Shown one piece after another: positions 22,663-47,200 of a stretch of 64,000 nucleotides of DNA. Made by a program: the position numbers and the translations under genes. The stretch comes from Rhodeus uyekii (Eukaryota > Chordata > Actinopteri > Cypriniformes > Acheilognathidae). A model generated the notes under the pieces. It did not search any database and had not been told where the DNA came from. It saw nothing but the letters and a program-made list of their open reading frames with translations. The stretch is taken from contig JAWRVZ010000042.1 in NCBI GenBank assembly GCA_037043235.1, forward strand, positions 2,137,501 through 2,201,500, given 5' to 3'. Position 1 is the stretch's first letter, and each line of letters opens with the position of its first letter.

Positions 22663-25600
22663 ATGTCAGGGAACAGAGCCGTGGAGCTGCAGATGCAAAT
22701 GCGGCAGAACGCAGAACAGCTGCAGAGCTTCATGAAAGAGCTGGACGACTGGGAGCAGGAGATCCGGAGGAAAGACCAGCAGCTGCGCTCCGGGAACACC
22801 AGCCAAACACCAGTAAAGCTCTGGGATTCTCAGCTAAACCAGGAACATAACTCTGTGTTTGCTTAACATGTTGTTTTATTTCAGAACGTACTCCCGCCGG
22901 TGAGGAACACAGATTATAGAAACACACAGAAGAGGGTAAAGCGTCAGTCTAAAGCCAGCGGCCGGACCGATCCCAGGATAAAATCCCACGACTATCAGGC
23001 CTGGGACAAATTTGATGTGGTAAAACCATCTTACATTCACATTCATGCATTTATCAGACGCTTTTATCCAAATTGACTTGCATTGCATTCAAGAAACACA
23101 TTGACATTCTATTAGTTCTTGCTTTCCCTGGGAATTGAACCCATGACCTTGATGTTGCAAGCTCTCTACTGATTGACACACGGGAAGGTCACTATGATTC
23201 ATGACTGCATTAATGTGACTTGGGGAAAGTTCACAGACTTTTAAAAGTGATGCATTACTCCCTAATAAAGTAACTAATTACGGTACATTTATGGACACTA
23301 ATGTGTGTTTTTTGCAAGTTTTTAACGCAGTAATGCATCCCACGACACCCCATAAAACTCAAACTAATTTCCTTCACTCTTAAATCTGATTGCGTAATAC
23401 GTTACTCGTTACTGATGATGCACTTCGACTAATTTGATAAGCGCAAGCTTTGTAACCAACTAATCTAAAAGTAAGAAAACCGTCACAAAAATACATGAAT
23501 GATTCGTTTAAAAGTGAATCTATGAATCAAGTTCAATAATAACGAAGGTCACTTTCCTCCTGGAGCGTGTGTGTGTGTGTGTGTGTGTCGGTTTCCATGG
23601 TGACAATGAGTGTAGTAAACAAGTAAAAAAAAAATATATATATATGTGTGCGTTTATATTTCTTCTTTCAGCTGAACGGTGATTAATTGAGCTGATTTCA
23701 GCTGATTGTGATTAATATGTTCCATATGCGGGATTATTATACGGCAGTGTCACATGACACTTATCCGTCTCCTGATTTAAAATCACACATCGCTCGTCTT
23801 TCATTATTGTCGATTAGCAGCAGCTGCCTGTTAAATCCACACTTGTGACATCCCAGGAGTGATCCGATCACGTAACGCACAACATGAACTCTGTTCTCAG
23901 GAAAAGGCTCTGGAGGGCATGGATGCAGAGGAGACGCAGTCCCATGAATCCGACTCTGAAGGACTCCAGGTGGACGCAGATCTGGCGCTCGCAGAGAAAC
24001 TGAAGGTGTGATGTTGCCGCTGGGAATCCTGAGTTATGCTTTTACACGCTCACACATGAGTGTCCGTGTTTTCCAGGGGAATGAGTTGTTTAAGGCCGGC
24101 CGGTACGACAGCGCCATCGAGTGCTACACCAGAGCCATGGACGCCGACCCCTACAACCCCGTCCTGCCCACCAACAGAGCCGCCTGCTTCTTCAGACTCA
24201 ACAAGTGTGTGCTTCTCCTTCATTGGGTGTGTGTTGGAACGGATGGTTCCTGACGTGAGGTTCTTGTGCGGCAGGTTCTCCGTGGCGGAGTCGGACTGTA
24301 ATCTGGCGATCGCTCTGGACGGGAGATATGTGAAAGCTTACATGAGGAGAGCGGCGGCACGCGTGATTCTGAAGAAACATCAGGAAGCTCTTGAAGGTCT
24401 GGAGATGTATTACATCTTTATACAGGGTTTATGATGGAAATGAATGGATAAACATTGATCTAGTTCGTGTTTTTTGTTCATCCAGATTATGAAATGGTTC
24501 TCAAACTGGATCCTGAAAACTCCGAGGCACGAAGTGAAGTCCAGACGCTCCTGAAGGTGTGCTGATGATCTACGGATTCACACACGCATGTAGAGCGAGA
24601 TCTGATGGATCCGTCAGTGATGGTTGTTTGGCTTCAGGTCGTGGAATCGAGCGGGCGGACGGCAGAGAAGAGCGAGAGCGTTGCAGCCCCCGTGCCGACG
24701 GAGGATCCGATTCAACAGCATCGTCTTCAGGAGCAGCAGAGGAAACAAGAAGCCGTCATGCAGAAGGACAGGGTGAGACGCGTCTCTTAATCAGCACGTG
24801 ATGGAGCGGATGTGAACGTGACGTTGTGCTTCTCGATGTGCAGGGAAACGCTTACTTTAAAGAAGGAAAGTACGAGGCGGCGGTGGAGTGCTACTCTAAA
24901 GGAGTGGAGGCGGACGGCACTAACGCCCTGCTGCCCGCTAACAGAGCCATGGCGTACCTCAAACTCCACAGGTCAACAGATCTTACTGCCCGACGCATGC
25001 TTGTGTTGTGTGCGCGCTGTCTGATGTGTAAGTGTGTGTGTGCAGGTACAGTGAGGCGGAGCAGGACTGCAGTGCGGCCGTCGCTCTGGACGCCACGTAC
25101 GCCAAAGCCTTCGCAAGACGAGCCACTGCCAGAGCCGCTTTAGGACGGATCAGAGAAGCCAAAGAAGGTGGATGTTGCTTTTCACAGCACAATGTGGAAA
25201 GTTTGTGTGGAAAACACATTTTTTATATTACATATGATTACGTAACGCACCTCAACACTGTTTGTTTGTAGATTTCGAGGAGGTTCTGAAGCTCGAGCCG
25301 GGAAACAAACAAGCCATGAATGAGATTGAGAAACTCACAGCGGTTCGTGTCGGTTTTGTGCACAGATATTTATTTAAAACACAGACTTTAGCAGTTTGAT
25401 TACCAGCGGTAGACTGATCTGTTTCCTGTTGAGCAGGAGATGAAGACCAGTGGGATTCTGGAGCCAGAGGAGACTGAGCAGAGGAGAAGCATCCAGCCCA
25501 TCCACAAACCTGAACAACTGCGATCCACCGTGAGTCCAGCCAGCCAGGAATTACTGTCGTGTTTGATTTTAGCGCTTCAGTAAATGTCTTGTGTGTGTGT

Positions 25601-26604
25601 GTCAGAAACCCTTGCGGAGGATGGAGATCCAGGAGATCCCGCCATCAGTCGAGCATCACGGATCTGCAGTCACGTCGTCACCTCATCCCAAGATCCAGAA
25701 GATGGAGGAGATCTCAGACGCTCCACCCAGGTCAGAGCATGCCGTATTTGCTGAACCAATGTGATCAAATCATGATTCTGAGGCATTTGTTCTCTTGTGT
25801 TTCAGGGCTTCGCTTGCAGGTCCTGAATCGATTCCTCCTCCACCCAGCAGCAGTTTCCAGCTGGAGGCCGACCTCAGGAAGATCAGCCATCACCCACAGT
25901 CCTCTTACATGTATCTGAAGGTCAGTGCCGTCCTCCGTCTCCTCATGTGCTTTATCTGTGATTCTCATTTCAACATTCACTGTTTCAGCAAATAAGCCCG
26001 GATGCTTATCCGAAGATCTTCCAGAACTCTCTGGAGCCGGACGTTCTCAACCACATGCTGAAGACCTTCCACCGCTTCTACATGCAGTGAGTGCAAGACA
26101 AACACACAAATGATGATGCACATTCACATTCATGCATTTATCAGAAGCTTTTATACAAAGTGTCTTGCACTGCATTCAAGAAACACATTGACATTCTAAT
26201 CAGTTCTTGCTTTCCCTGGGAATCGAACCCATGACCTTGATGTTGCAAGCTCAAACAGTGAACATTGTGGTCGGACTCATTCACACTCAGAATAATAACA
26301 GTATTATCGTCACGTGCACATTATCGTTCTGTTTATTCTGTTTTGTCGTCTGTCACTTTAAATGCTTGAGCTCTTTCTGATTGGCTATCAGTGTTTTTAT
26401 TGTTTATAAGCTGGAAGAAAATCTCTCTGAAAGTGATTGATGGTTTTCATCCGTGGTGTGAATGAGTTCATCAGCACTCGTTTCCTGATTCATTTTGTTT
26501 TTCAGACATGAAGATGCATCTCTTCTGCTGGCCGTCCTGAGGAACTTAGCGAGTGTGAGGAGATTTGACATGGCCGTCATGTTCATGTCGTCTGCAGAGA
26601 AGAA

Positions 26605-26644
<40 letters not shown>

Positions 26645-26928
26645 TCTCTCTTTCTCTCTCACACACACAATCTCTCTCTTTCTCTCTCACACACACAATC
26701 TCTCTCTTTCTCTCTCACACACTCTCTCTCTCTCTCACACACACACTCTCTCTCTCTCTCACACACACACTCTCTCTCTCTCTCACACACACACATACTC
26801 GCTCTCTCTCACACACACAAACACACTCACTCATTCACTCTCTCTCAGACACACACTCTCTCTCTCTCTTTTTCTCACACACACACACACACCACACTCT
26901 CGCTCTCTCTCACACACACACACACTCG

Positions 26929-26966
<38 letters not shown>

Positions 26967-27240
26967 CCCTCTCACACACACACTCTCTCATTCGCACTCA
27001 CTCACTCACTCTCTCTCTCACACACACACTCTCCCTCACACTCACACTCACACTCACACTCACACACACACTCACTCACTCACACACTCTCTCACCCTCT
27101 CACACACTGAGTATCATGTCCTCAGTGACAGATATTAATCTCTTTTTTTCTCAGTGCTACAGGAGCTGTTTGACTGGATTCAGCGCGCTGGTCTGGCAGA
27201 TCCTTCTGTTCAAGACCTACAGAAGAAATACGGCCTTTGA
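22663..27240 (+). CDS. rpap3: RPAP3, RNA polymerase II-associated protein 3
   Basis: HSP90 co-chaperone scaffold of the R2TP/PAQosome, which assembles RNA polymerase II, PIKK kinases and snoRNPs. Exons: 22663-22812, 22885-23019, 23901-24005, 24077-24204, 24275-24396, 24486-24556, 24638-24772, 24844-24971, 25046-25167, 25272-25342, 25437-25529, 25606-25730, 25806-25920, 25989-26086, 26506-26606, 27155-27240. They join to 1785 nt, 594 residues plus stop (human 665). Start MSGNRAVELQMQMRQNAEQL matches the family coiled N-terminus. Two TPR domains: residues about 131-237 (GNELFKAGRYDSAIECYTRA) and 283-389 (GNAYFKEGKYEAAVECYSKG). A linker leads to the RPAP3 C-terminal domain, which contacts RUVBL1/2 (SSFQLEADLRKI ... 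VRRFDMAVMFMSSAEKK ... DLQKKYGL). Each TPR domain is coded by three exons of 128, 122 and 71 bp. No defects seen. Confidence 0.96.
23028..23188 (-). mobile_element. tRNA-derived SINE, minus-strand copy in RPAP3 intron
   Basis: Reverse-oriented copy starting just 9 bases after the splice donor of exon 22885-23019; tail TCAGACGCTTTTATCCAAAT, then GGGAATTGAACCCATGACCT. The rest of this intron to 23900 holds a (GT)n tract (23565-23588) and no gene. Confidence 0.85.
26117..26252 (-). mobile_element. tRNA-derived SINE, minus-strand copy, head truncated
   Basis: Tail ATCAGAAGCTTTTATACAAA then GGGAATCGAACCCATGACCT, stopping at GTTGCAAGCTC before the head. Begins about 30 bases after the donor of exon 25989-26086. 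Confidence 0.8.
26609..27113. repeat. CA/CT microsatellite filling the last RPAP3 intron
   Basis: Alternating (CA)n and (CT)n tracts from the third base of the intron to about 40 bases before the acceptor at 27154. The splice donor is AAA|GTACAC, and its 3' half merges with the CA repeat. Confidence 0.9.
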
Positions 27241-27559
27241 CCTCTGACCTCTACAGGAATATCTCCTGCTCATTTGAGCTTGTGAAGTCAAAGTGATGCT
27301 GGACTGAAAACACCAGAACCACGTCATCTGTGTGTTCACTCACTGTTGTGTTTCAATGTGAATGAACTGATGCTCGTTAAATACGTCTGAAGCCTCAGAC
27401 TGGACGCTTGTGCCTTTGAACTGGTTCATTTCCTGCATGTGTCGTCAGTGCAGACGAGTAGAGATTCATTTGTTTTATGTTATTATGAAACAGTTGCGTT
27501 GCTTGAGTTCATGTGTCTCAGTTGGTTCTGCTTGCTCCTGTTGTTCTGAATGCTGCCGT

Positions 27560-27565
27560 ATTAAA
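27560..27565 (+). promoter_or_regulatory. Likely RPAP3 polyadenylation signal
   Basis: ATTAAA 320 bases downstream of the RPAP3 stop codon, the best-placed signal variant in the 3' flank. Confidence 0.5.
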
Positions 27566-27989
27566 GTCAACATGAAATCAAACGCACTCCTGACTCATTC
27601 CTGCTCATGTTGAAATTATTCATTTAGTCCATAAAGACATTCTGATATGAAAATCATGTCCAAGAAAAAGCATGAATCTGTATGTTTAACAAGAGTAATA
27701 TGATATTGTATTGTAATGTTATTGTGTGTTAAATATAGTGTAAAAAAACCCAAAAACATTAACACATGAGCTGAAATCAGATTTATCTGATGAGAGATGA
27801 GCTGCGAGACAGACCACAATCCGTCTCAGTCACACTGCGGTTGATCTGGATAAAGTGTTTGGTTGAACATCACCAGGTAATGTGTCAGGGGTGTGAGTTC
27901 TCACTGTTCTGGACAGGTTTTTATATTTTACTTTTAACAGAAAAAAGGAGGCAAGTGCTTCTGTGTTTTGCTACTTAGTTTCATCGGTT

Positions 27990-28790
27990 CTTAATGATGA
28001 GTTGTGTGTCACTACGTGTCGCTCCTCGATGTGGAGAATTTGATTCTCACTTTTGCTTCAGTTTTATTGGTTTCATTGATTCATTTAGACAAAATTGGCC
28101 CCCAAAAACAATTGGTAAGTTTATCTTCTCTAGAGGTCCAGTGTTGTCTTTACTCTGATTTGGCTAGATTCACCTTGGGTTTGCCTGGCTCAGCGGTGTG
28201 AGCATGTTCTCCCTAGTCGTGAGGATCTGCGTAGGTTCTCACCGTCACGGTGGATGCTGAGCATCTTGTTTTTTTATGGAGAACCCTGACTCAAATCTCA
28301 CAATTTAGTTTCACTGGTTCTGAATGATCAGACAAAACTCCTCCCAAAAAAGAAGAGCTTGCGAGCCGAAACTCCAGTGGCTCGGTGTCTGCTTCTGCTG
28401 CATGTGGACAATTCTGGCTTGAATCTCACTCTTTGCTGCGGAAATCTTTGTTTTCTCTGGGTTTGTCCAAATAAAACAGACATGCCTCTAATAAAGAGCG
28501 GGAAGAGCTGAAGCTCCAGTGGCTCAGCGGGCTGTGTGGTGTTAGGTCATATGGAGAACCCTGGTTCGAAGAAATCTTTAGTTTATCTGGTTTTGTCCAA
28601 AAAAAACACATGCTCCCATAAAAGAGCTGCAGTGCCAGTGGCTCAGTGGTGTGAGCATGTCCTCTCCTGTCAGGAGGATCCTGGTTCTCAACCGGCCTGG
28701 TCACTGAAGCATGGTTGCGTTGCAAAAGGTCACCTGGTCCTGAGTCTGTCTGCAGTGGGAGTGGACAGATGGAGACAGGGGGCAAGTGAA
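27990..28790 (+). repeat. Local cluster of tRNA-like repeat units
   Basis: Four or five diverged units, spaced about 120-190 bp, share CTCCAGTGGCTCAGTGGTGT (A-box-like, clearest at 28374, 28515 and 28634), then GGAGAACCCTGGTTCGAAG (B-box-like) and a TTTGTCCAAATAAAACA segment. Looks like a tRNA-derived SINE amplified in place. Unlike the other SINE of this window it lacks the GATAAAAGC tail. Confidence 0.55.
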
Positions 28791-30713
28791 GGTCGGACAC
28801 GAAGGGGGGAGGCAATATCCAATCGCCTCCCCCTGGGGACTTCCAGCACCATGAACAGCAGCAGTTATCTTATCTTGACGCAAGTTTACTTGTATTCCAT
28901 ACTGGCCAAAATATTTTTCAACCACTCTTTCTACAAAACAAGCTGCTTCTCCATGAACTCCACAGAGTCTCTCCTCTCTGCAGCATCACAACATCCTCCA
29001 GTCACACCTTTGACCATTTCTTGGAGATCCAACTGGGACTTGATCCAGCATCCTCTGCAACAGTGAGGCAGCACTCATACCAGTGAGCCACAGATCTCTT
29101 GTCTTTCTTCTGAAGGAACTTATATTTCACTTTTAACTTTTGTGTGGTTTTACAACAAGAAGTTTGGAGTACCACATCAAGATCCAAAGCTGAGTCTCTA
29201 ACGCAGCCTTGCACTCAGAAATCACGTGCTTGACCGCTGGACCACCACAGTGCCACAGTTCCACAGTTCCACAGTTCCACAGTGCTGATGTGATCTGAAC
29301 ACAGGACATCATCATTAAAGCAGCTCTTTATCTCCTGAGTCACTGATGAGTGATTTGAGCTTAATCAAGTGTTCGCAGCGCCACCAAGGAATGATGAATG
29401 CTCATTTTTGGGGTCATTTAGGGTTTCAGGTCATCTTAACTCACTCTAACGCATTTGTCTGATGTAGTTTTGTGATTCAAACACACATATATGTATATTT
29501 TATGAGCATTTTACTCTGTTCGTTGAGTCCGTAGATTTTCCTCAACTCAGAAATTTGAAAACTCACAGGCATTGATCTTGTACTTTCATAACCAAAGGTG
29601 AGAAAGTAAAGTTTCTAGCATCTGTAAAACCACATTCTTCCATCTTAAAAATGCATCTAAATTACGACATATGCTCTCAATGACAAATGAGTAAAAGTTA
29701 GTTGAGTTCATGATCTGAAGGCTAGATTCATATAATGCTCTACTGGGTGGTTTCCCTGCACACTTAATAAACAAACTCCAGCTGCTCCAAAACACAGCAG
29801 CTCCAGTTCCTACTAGAATGAGGAAGTATGAAGCATATTAGCCGGTTCTGTCTGCCTGTATTGACCTGACAAATATCAGCTCAAGACTCGATATTACTCG
29901 GACTGGAATCACTGTTGTTTCTTCTGTTCATGATCATGAACGACACACACGGCTCACATGATTCCATTTATTCTGCACACACACTTTATATTTACAGACT
30001 GAATGTGTGGCATATAAATCGTCATATCTCTGAAGGTTTGATGGCATCATCATCATCATCATCACTAAAATGAGACTGCAGGAGGATTTGGCCCAAAATC
30101 TGTTAAACGTCCTTGTTAAACTTAAATAATTAATCTGACATTTCCATTACATTTACAAAGCTTCTCTTTTGGCAGTATAATTCAGTAAAAAAAAAAAAAA
30201 TCATAAACAGAAATATTATTTTCGCTAGTAAATAATAATACAAAAATCTATTAGTTTGACAGTCTTACCCATAATTCTCCCCATACATTCAAAGTGGCTG
30301 ATAAATAATCTGGCTGAACTCAGACATCAGTGAATAATAGATCATATCAATATTTGCTCCAAAAACCCAGCCAATCGTGGTAATATTTAATGTTCTCATT
30401 CACAACGTTACTGTTTCTCTCCAAGTACAAATATGATCATAAATATGTTTCCAGGATGAAGGCAGAACTGGATGGCACTAGACTACACACTGCTCTGGTT
30501 TTCTCTGGGGAACCTACGGAGAACGCTGCCACAACGTTCACGCTTCTCTACAAAAAGCAAATGTCCTCATCACGCGTGTTCGTCCGCGTCTGAGCCGGTT
30601 CCGTTATCGGACGGGTCCAAGAGTTCTTGACGGCGGCGCATTATGGCTGCGAACTGAGCGCGCTCCGCGGCGTCCTGTAAAAGGTCAGAGGTGACAGAGG
30701 ATGAGTGAGGGGG
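28791..30713. other. RPAP3-EPS8 tail-to-tail interval and EPS8 3' UTR
   Basis: No supported exon. On the minus strand, AATAAA (plus-strand TTTATT, 29967-29972) lies about 740 bases after the EPS8 stop, so the EPS8 3' UTR may run from 30713 to about 29950. It includes an (ATC)n run near 30045-30065. Confidence 0.45.
29045..29290 (-). repeat. Inverted tRNA-like repeat copies
   Basis: On the minus strand, TGTGGCTCACTGGTATGAGT (about 29095-29076) and GGTGGTCCAGCGGTCAAGCA (about 29248-29229) resemble tRNA A-box regions, each followed by a B-box-like GG(A/T)TC. Probably members of the 27990-28790 family in opposite orientation. A short (CCACAGTT)n run lies at 29250-29282. Confidence 0.4.
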
Positions 30714-43394
<12,681 letters not shown>

Positions 43395-43604
43395 GTCTGG
43401 ACTGCACACACAGATCCTCCTGAAACACAACAAACACAGCTTTACATTCGGAAACACACTCACACGGTCACATATGACCAGAATCATCCCATAATAGTCC
43501 CTCTGCGCCGGAGTTCTCAATCACAGCTAATTATACACCAGGAATCATGGGAGAGAGCTGTCAATCACAGAGATACGGCTGATGATGCCATTCATATCTC
43601 AGTC

Positions 43605-43607
43605 ACC

Positions 43608-43638
<31 letters not shown>

Positions 43639-43755
43639 CCACCTTCCTCATCACCTTTATTATCAACACCATCATAATCACCTTCATCATCAACACCATC
43701 ATCATCACCTTTACCATCCCCTTCATCATCATCATCATCCCCTTCTACATCATCA
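43605..43755. repeat. (ATC)n trinucleotide repeat
   Basis: CATCATCATCATC runs mixed with ACCTTC and CCCTTC, in EPS8 intron upstream of the start-codon exon. The exon's non-coding part is 43395-43419. Confidence 0.9.
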
Positions 43756-44057
43756 CAGCTCAACATCACACATCACATTGTTGAACACAATGAACTCTGA
43801 ACATCTCGAAGTGATTCAGGTCTCGTCTGTAAAACTCTGATGTGTGTGTGACGATGATGATGGTGATGATGAAGGTGTAACCAACCTATGATCTATGATT
43901 AGCTCAGCGTGGGCCGTTGAAAGGTTAATCTGACTGACACCCGAGACCACCCGTCTTGCTGTCAATCAACAGAGAGAGTTTATTCTGATAAATGGGCATT
44001 TGAACCAGCACAATCTTCAGATCAACAGAAACACACTCTCTCAATCAAACTCACTCA

Positions 44058-44512
44058 ATCTTACACACACTCACTCTCACACTCACTCTCACACTCACTC
44101 TCACACTCACTCTCACACTCACTCTCACACTCACTCTCACACTCACTCTCACACTCACTCTCACACTCACTCTCAGACACTCACTCTCAGACACTCACTC
44201 TCAGACACTCACTCTCAGACACTCACTCTCAGACACTCACTCTCAGACACTCACTCTCAGACACTCACTCTCAGACACTCACTCTCAGACACTCACTCTC
44301 ACACTCACTCACTCTCAGACACTCACTCTCAGACACTCACTCACTCTCAGACACTCACTCTCAGACTCACTCACTCTCAGACTCACTCACTCTCAGACTC
44401 ACTCACTCTCAGACTCACTCACTCTCAGACTCACTCACTCTCAGACACTCACTCTCAGACACTCACTCTCAGACACTCACTCTCAGACACTCACTCTCAG
44501 ACACCCACTCTC
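44058..44512. repeat. CACTCACTCT / CAGACACTCA array
   Basis: About 450 bases of 10-12 bp units (ACTCACTCTC with AC or AGAC). The open frame across it (HSHTHSHTHSQTLTLRHSL) is composition only. Confidence 0.95.
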
Positions 44513-44517
44513 TACCT

Positions 44518-45655
44518 TTTTTGTCAAAGACTCTAGAAAAGGCAATATCTTCACAACTATGTTCCTTTCTAGAAAGAAACAGCATCTTCGAGGATTTCCA
44601 GTCAGGATTAAGACCGTATCATAGTACTGAGACTGCTCTCATTAGAGTTACAAATGATTTGCTCTTATCATCCGATCGTGGTTGTATCTCTCTGTTAGTG
44701 TTACTGGACCTTAGTGCTGCATTTGATACAATCGACCACCAAAGGTTCACCAAGGTTCAGTACTAGGACCATTGCTTTTTTTTATCCTGTACATGCGTCC
44801 TTTGCGTACAATTATTAGGAAGCATGGCATTAGCTTTCACTGTTGAGCTGATGATACTCAGCTCTATATTTCTTCTCATCCTGATGAAACGTACCAATTC
44901 ACTAAATTAACAGAATGCATAACTGACATAAAAAATTGGATGACTAATAACTTTCTACTACTTAATTCTGAAAAAGAGATTCTAATTATTAGACCAAAAA
45001 GTTAACCTGAAATAAAACCTAAATAACCTGGACCAGGGGTCGGCAACCCAAAATGTTGAAAGAGCCATATTGGACATATTGGGGGCAGAGTGCAGCCGCG
45101 ACAGAGTGACATTACAGGGAAATGTAAAATGAAGGAGGTTTGATACAAGTTCGGCGGGCAGGATTAAAAAGCCCAACGGGCCGGATATGGCCCGCGGGCT
45201 GTAGTTTGCCCACCCCTGTACTAGACCCTCCCCTGTGAAGATCATGAACCCATCTCCAACCAGACCAAATTGGACTTAATATTGGACTTGAAAAGTTGTC
45301 AATATAATAATCATGCACTGTTTGGCTGTTGGCCAGAGGAGAACTGGTCCCCCGACTGAGCCTGGTTTCACCCAAGGTTTTTTTCTCCATTCCGTTCTTC
45401 ATTCATTACGTCTCCAGCTGGAGTTTTGGTTCTTGCCGCTGTGGCCTCTGGCTTATTCAGTTGGGGAAACTTAACACTTAATATTCATCAATTGTATTTG
45501 ATTCGCCTGCTCTTTTAAGGCTGCTGGTCAGACAAAACAAACTTTGTTTATATTGTTTTCCTGTGACCACTGTAAAGCTGCTTTGAAACAATCTGCATTG
45601 TAAAAAGCGCTATATAAATAAAGGTGACTCACTAAATCACTCTCACACACACAAT
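44518..45655 (+). mobile_element. Degraded L2/CR1-type LINE with reverse transcriptase remnant and 3' tail
   Basis: SKTLEKAISSQLCSFLERNS, FEDFQSGLRPYHSTETALIR and LLDLSAAFDTIDHQ are reverse-transcriptase motifs of CR1/L2-type elements. Frame then jumps (deletion) to GSVLGPLLF-like and ADDTQLYISSHPDE sequence; the catalytic YADD tyrosine codon is replaced by TGA at about 44850. The 3' UTR runs to a TGTAAAGCTGCTTTGAAACA tail ending AATAAAGGTGACTCAC. Dead, 5'-truncated, with a small hAT insertion (45034-45218). Sits in EPS8 intron 1, opposite strand. Confidence 0.8.
45034..45218. mobile_element. 185-bp non-autonomous hAT element inside the LINE
   Basis: Ends CAGGGGTCGGCAACCCAAAA and, reversed, CAGGGGTGGGCAAACTACAG, typical of hAT miniature elements. 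Flanking 8-mers ACCTGGAC and TACTAGAC match at five of eight positions, so the target duplication is decayed or boundaries are off slightly. Confidence 0.65.
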
Positions 45656-45659
45656 TGTG

Positions 45660-47079
45660 AAGAGATCACTGACCCAGAACCAGCTCCGGACAGACAGAGA
45701 TAGATCCGGATCAGCAACTGCTTACAGGATGAATGATTGATCAGTTTGATTCACTGCTAGACTGAGAAGTTCACATCAAACTGACCAAACCAACAAACAT
45801 CAGGGAAACACACATTCACAATGACAGATAATCATATTTAATGTCTCGTGAAATATTATATCAATGTAAAACAGCTGTTTTCTATGTGAATATATAGTAA
45901 AAATGTCATTTATTCCCGTGATTAATGCTGTATTTTCAGCATCATTACATCAGGTTTCTGTGTCACATGATCTTAACAAATAATTCTAATATGACGATTT
46001 GATGATCAGTAAACATTTATGATTATTATCAGTGTTCAAAATTCTTTCAAAAACAAAAAAATCTGAATAACTTCAAACGTTTGAACATGTATCGTGACAC
46101 ACACACTATATGAATCCTGAATGACTGAATCACATTCACACAGTGACGTAACACAGCAGCACAAGTTCTGTTTGATCAAAGCCAGTGATTCAGGAATCAT
46201 CCTGAGTGAAGATCAGACCAATGAATCCCACAGCAAACAGAACAAACTCTCTCTCTGACAAACATACATGTGTGCTGAAACACGGCAGTCATACCTGTTC
46301 ACCGCCTCGCGTGTGAAACGCTGGTGAGGATGATGATGGTGGTGCCGCTTCTTCTCGCTCTGGAATCTTTAAGAGGATTTGTAAGGAGCTTTAAAAACTC
46401 ACACAGGTCTGTGATTATCCACTCCAGCGCAAGGCATGCTGGGACACACAGATTCTGGAAAACTTTGTTCCTCGGTCGCGTCCTGAACCAGAAGATCTGT
46501 ACCATGAAATAAATCTCTGTTGGACTGTCGGCTTTAATTAGCACTAATGAATCATTAGCTGTTCTGATCGGTGTGTGTGACGCTCGACTGAATCGATTCA
46601 CTGTTCGTTCACACACTGAATCTGTTCGTTCAAAGGAAAAGCTGGTCTTTTATTAGAGTTTCTAAATCCGCTAGATTCACGTCAAAAACCTGATTCTATT
46701 TGGCTATATATCGAATTTAACTGTAATAATCTCTCTATTGTGTCTGTGAATCCATACGCTGAACATTATTCCTCTTAAACGTCTTTAATCCCGTTATCTC
46801 TCCAGGCCTTGTGTTCCCAGAATCCTCGGCGCTCGCTGTCCTGATCCTATTAAACATGGCTATATTAAGATCTTTATGAGCACTTGAAACACAACATATG
46901 AAGCCAAACAAAGCAGTTTCAGCCCTCGTTCAACAGCACCATGAGGTCAAAGGTCACAGAGAATCTCTCAAACCCGTCGCAGAAATCAAGAAAACATGAA
47001 GAACATTCTCATGCTTAGCCAATAATGATATTACAATAAACTCTCAAAGATAAAGTTTTCTGGTCTTAAATGTTACATG
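45660..47079. other. EPS8 intron 1 sequence, no gene recognised
   Basis: Unique-looking A/T-rich sequence. The open frames near 46300-46616 have no splice or homology support. Confidence 0.5.
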
Positions 47080-47200
47080 TATCAGAACATTGAAAAGTAA
47101 CACTCATATTGTTTGAAGAATGATACAACGTAACGTTCCCATAACCAAGAAGAAATGTTTTTAAAACATTTAGAGTTCAGGGAACATTCAGAGATAATGC
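47080..47200. repeat. AACGTT-rich dispersed repeat, fragment
   Basis: CAGAACATTGAAAAGTAACACTC then CAACGTAACGTTCCCATAAC and CAAGAAGAAATG; matches the right part of the copy at 61480-61560. Confidence 0.6.

Noticed and set aside
5846..26252. tRNA genes suggested by GGGTTCGATTCCC
   Set aside because: The same sequence recurs in seven copies with a common SINE tail; no complete cloverleaf.
28536..29066. Frame ending MNSSSYLILTQVYLYSILAK, reminiscent of an odorant-receptor start
   Set aside because: Too short, no transmembrane continuation, and lies in tRNA-like repeats.
46299..46616. Possible alternative EPS8 5' exon on the minus strand
   Set aside because: No homology and no convincing splice junction.
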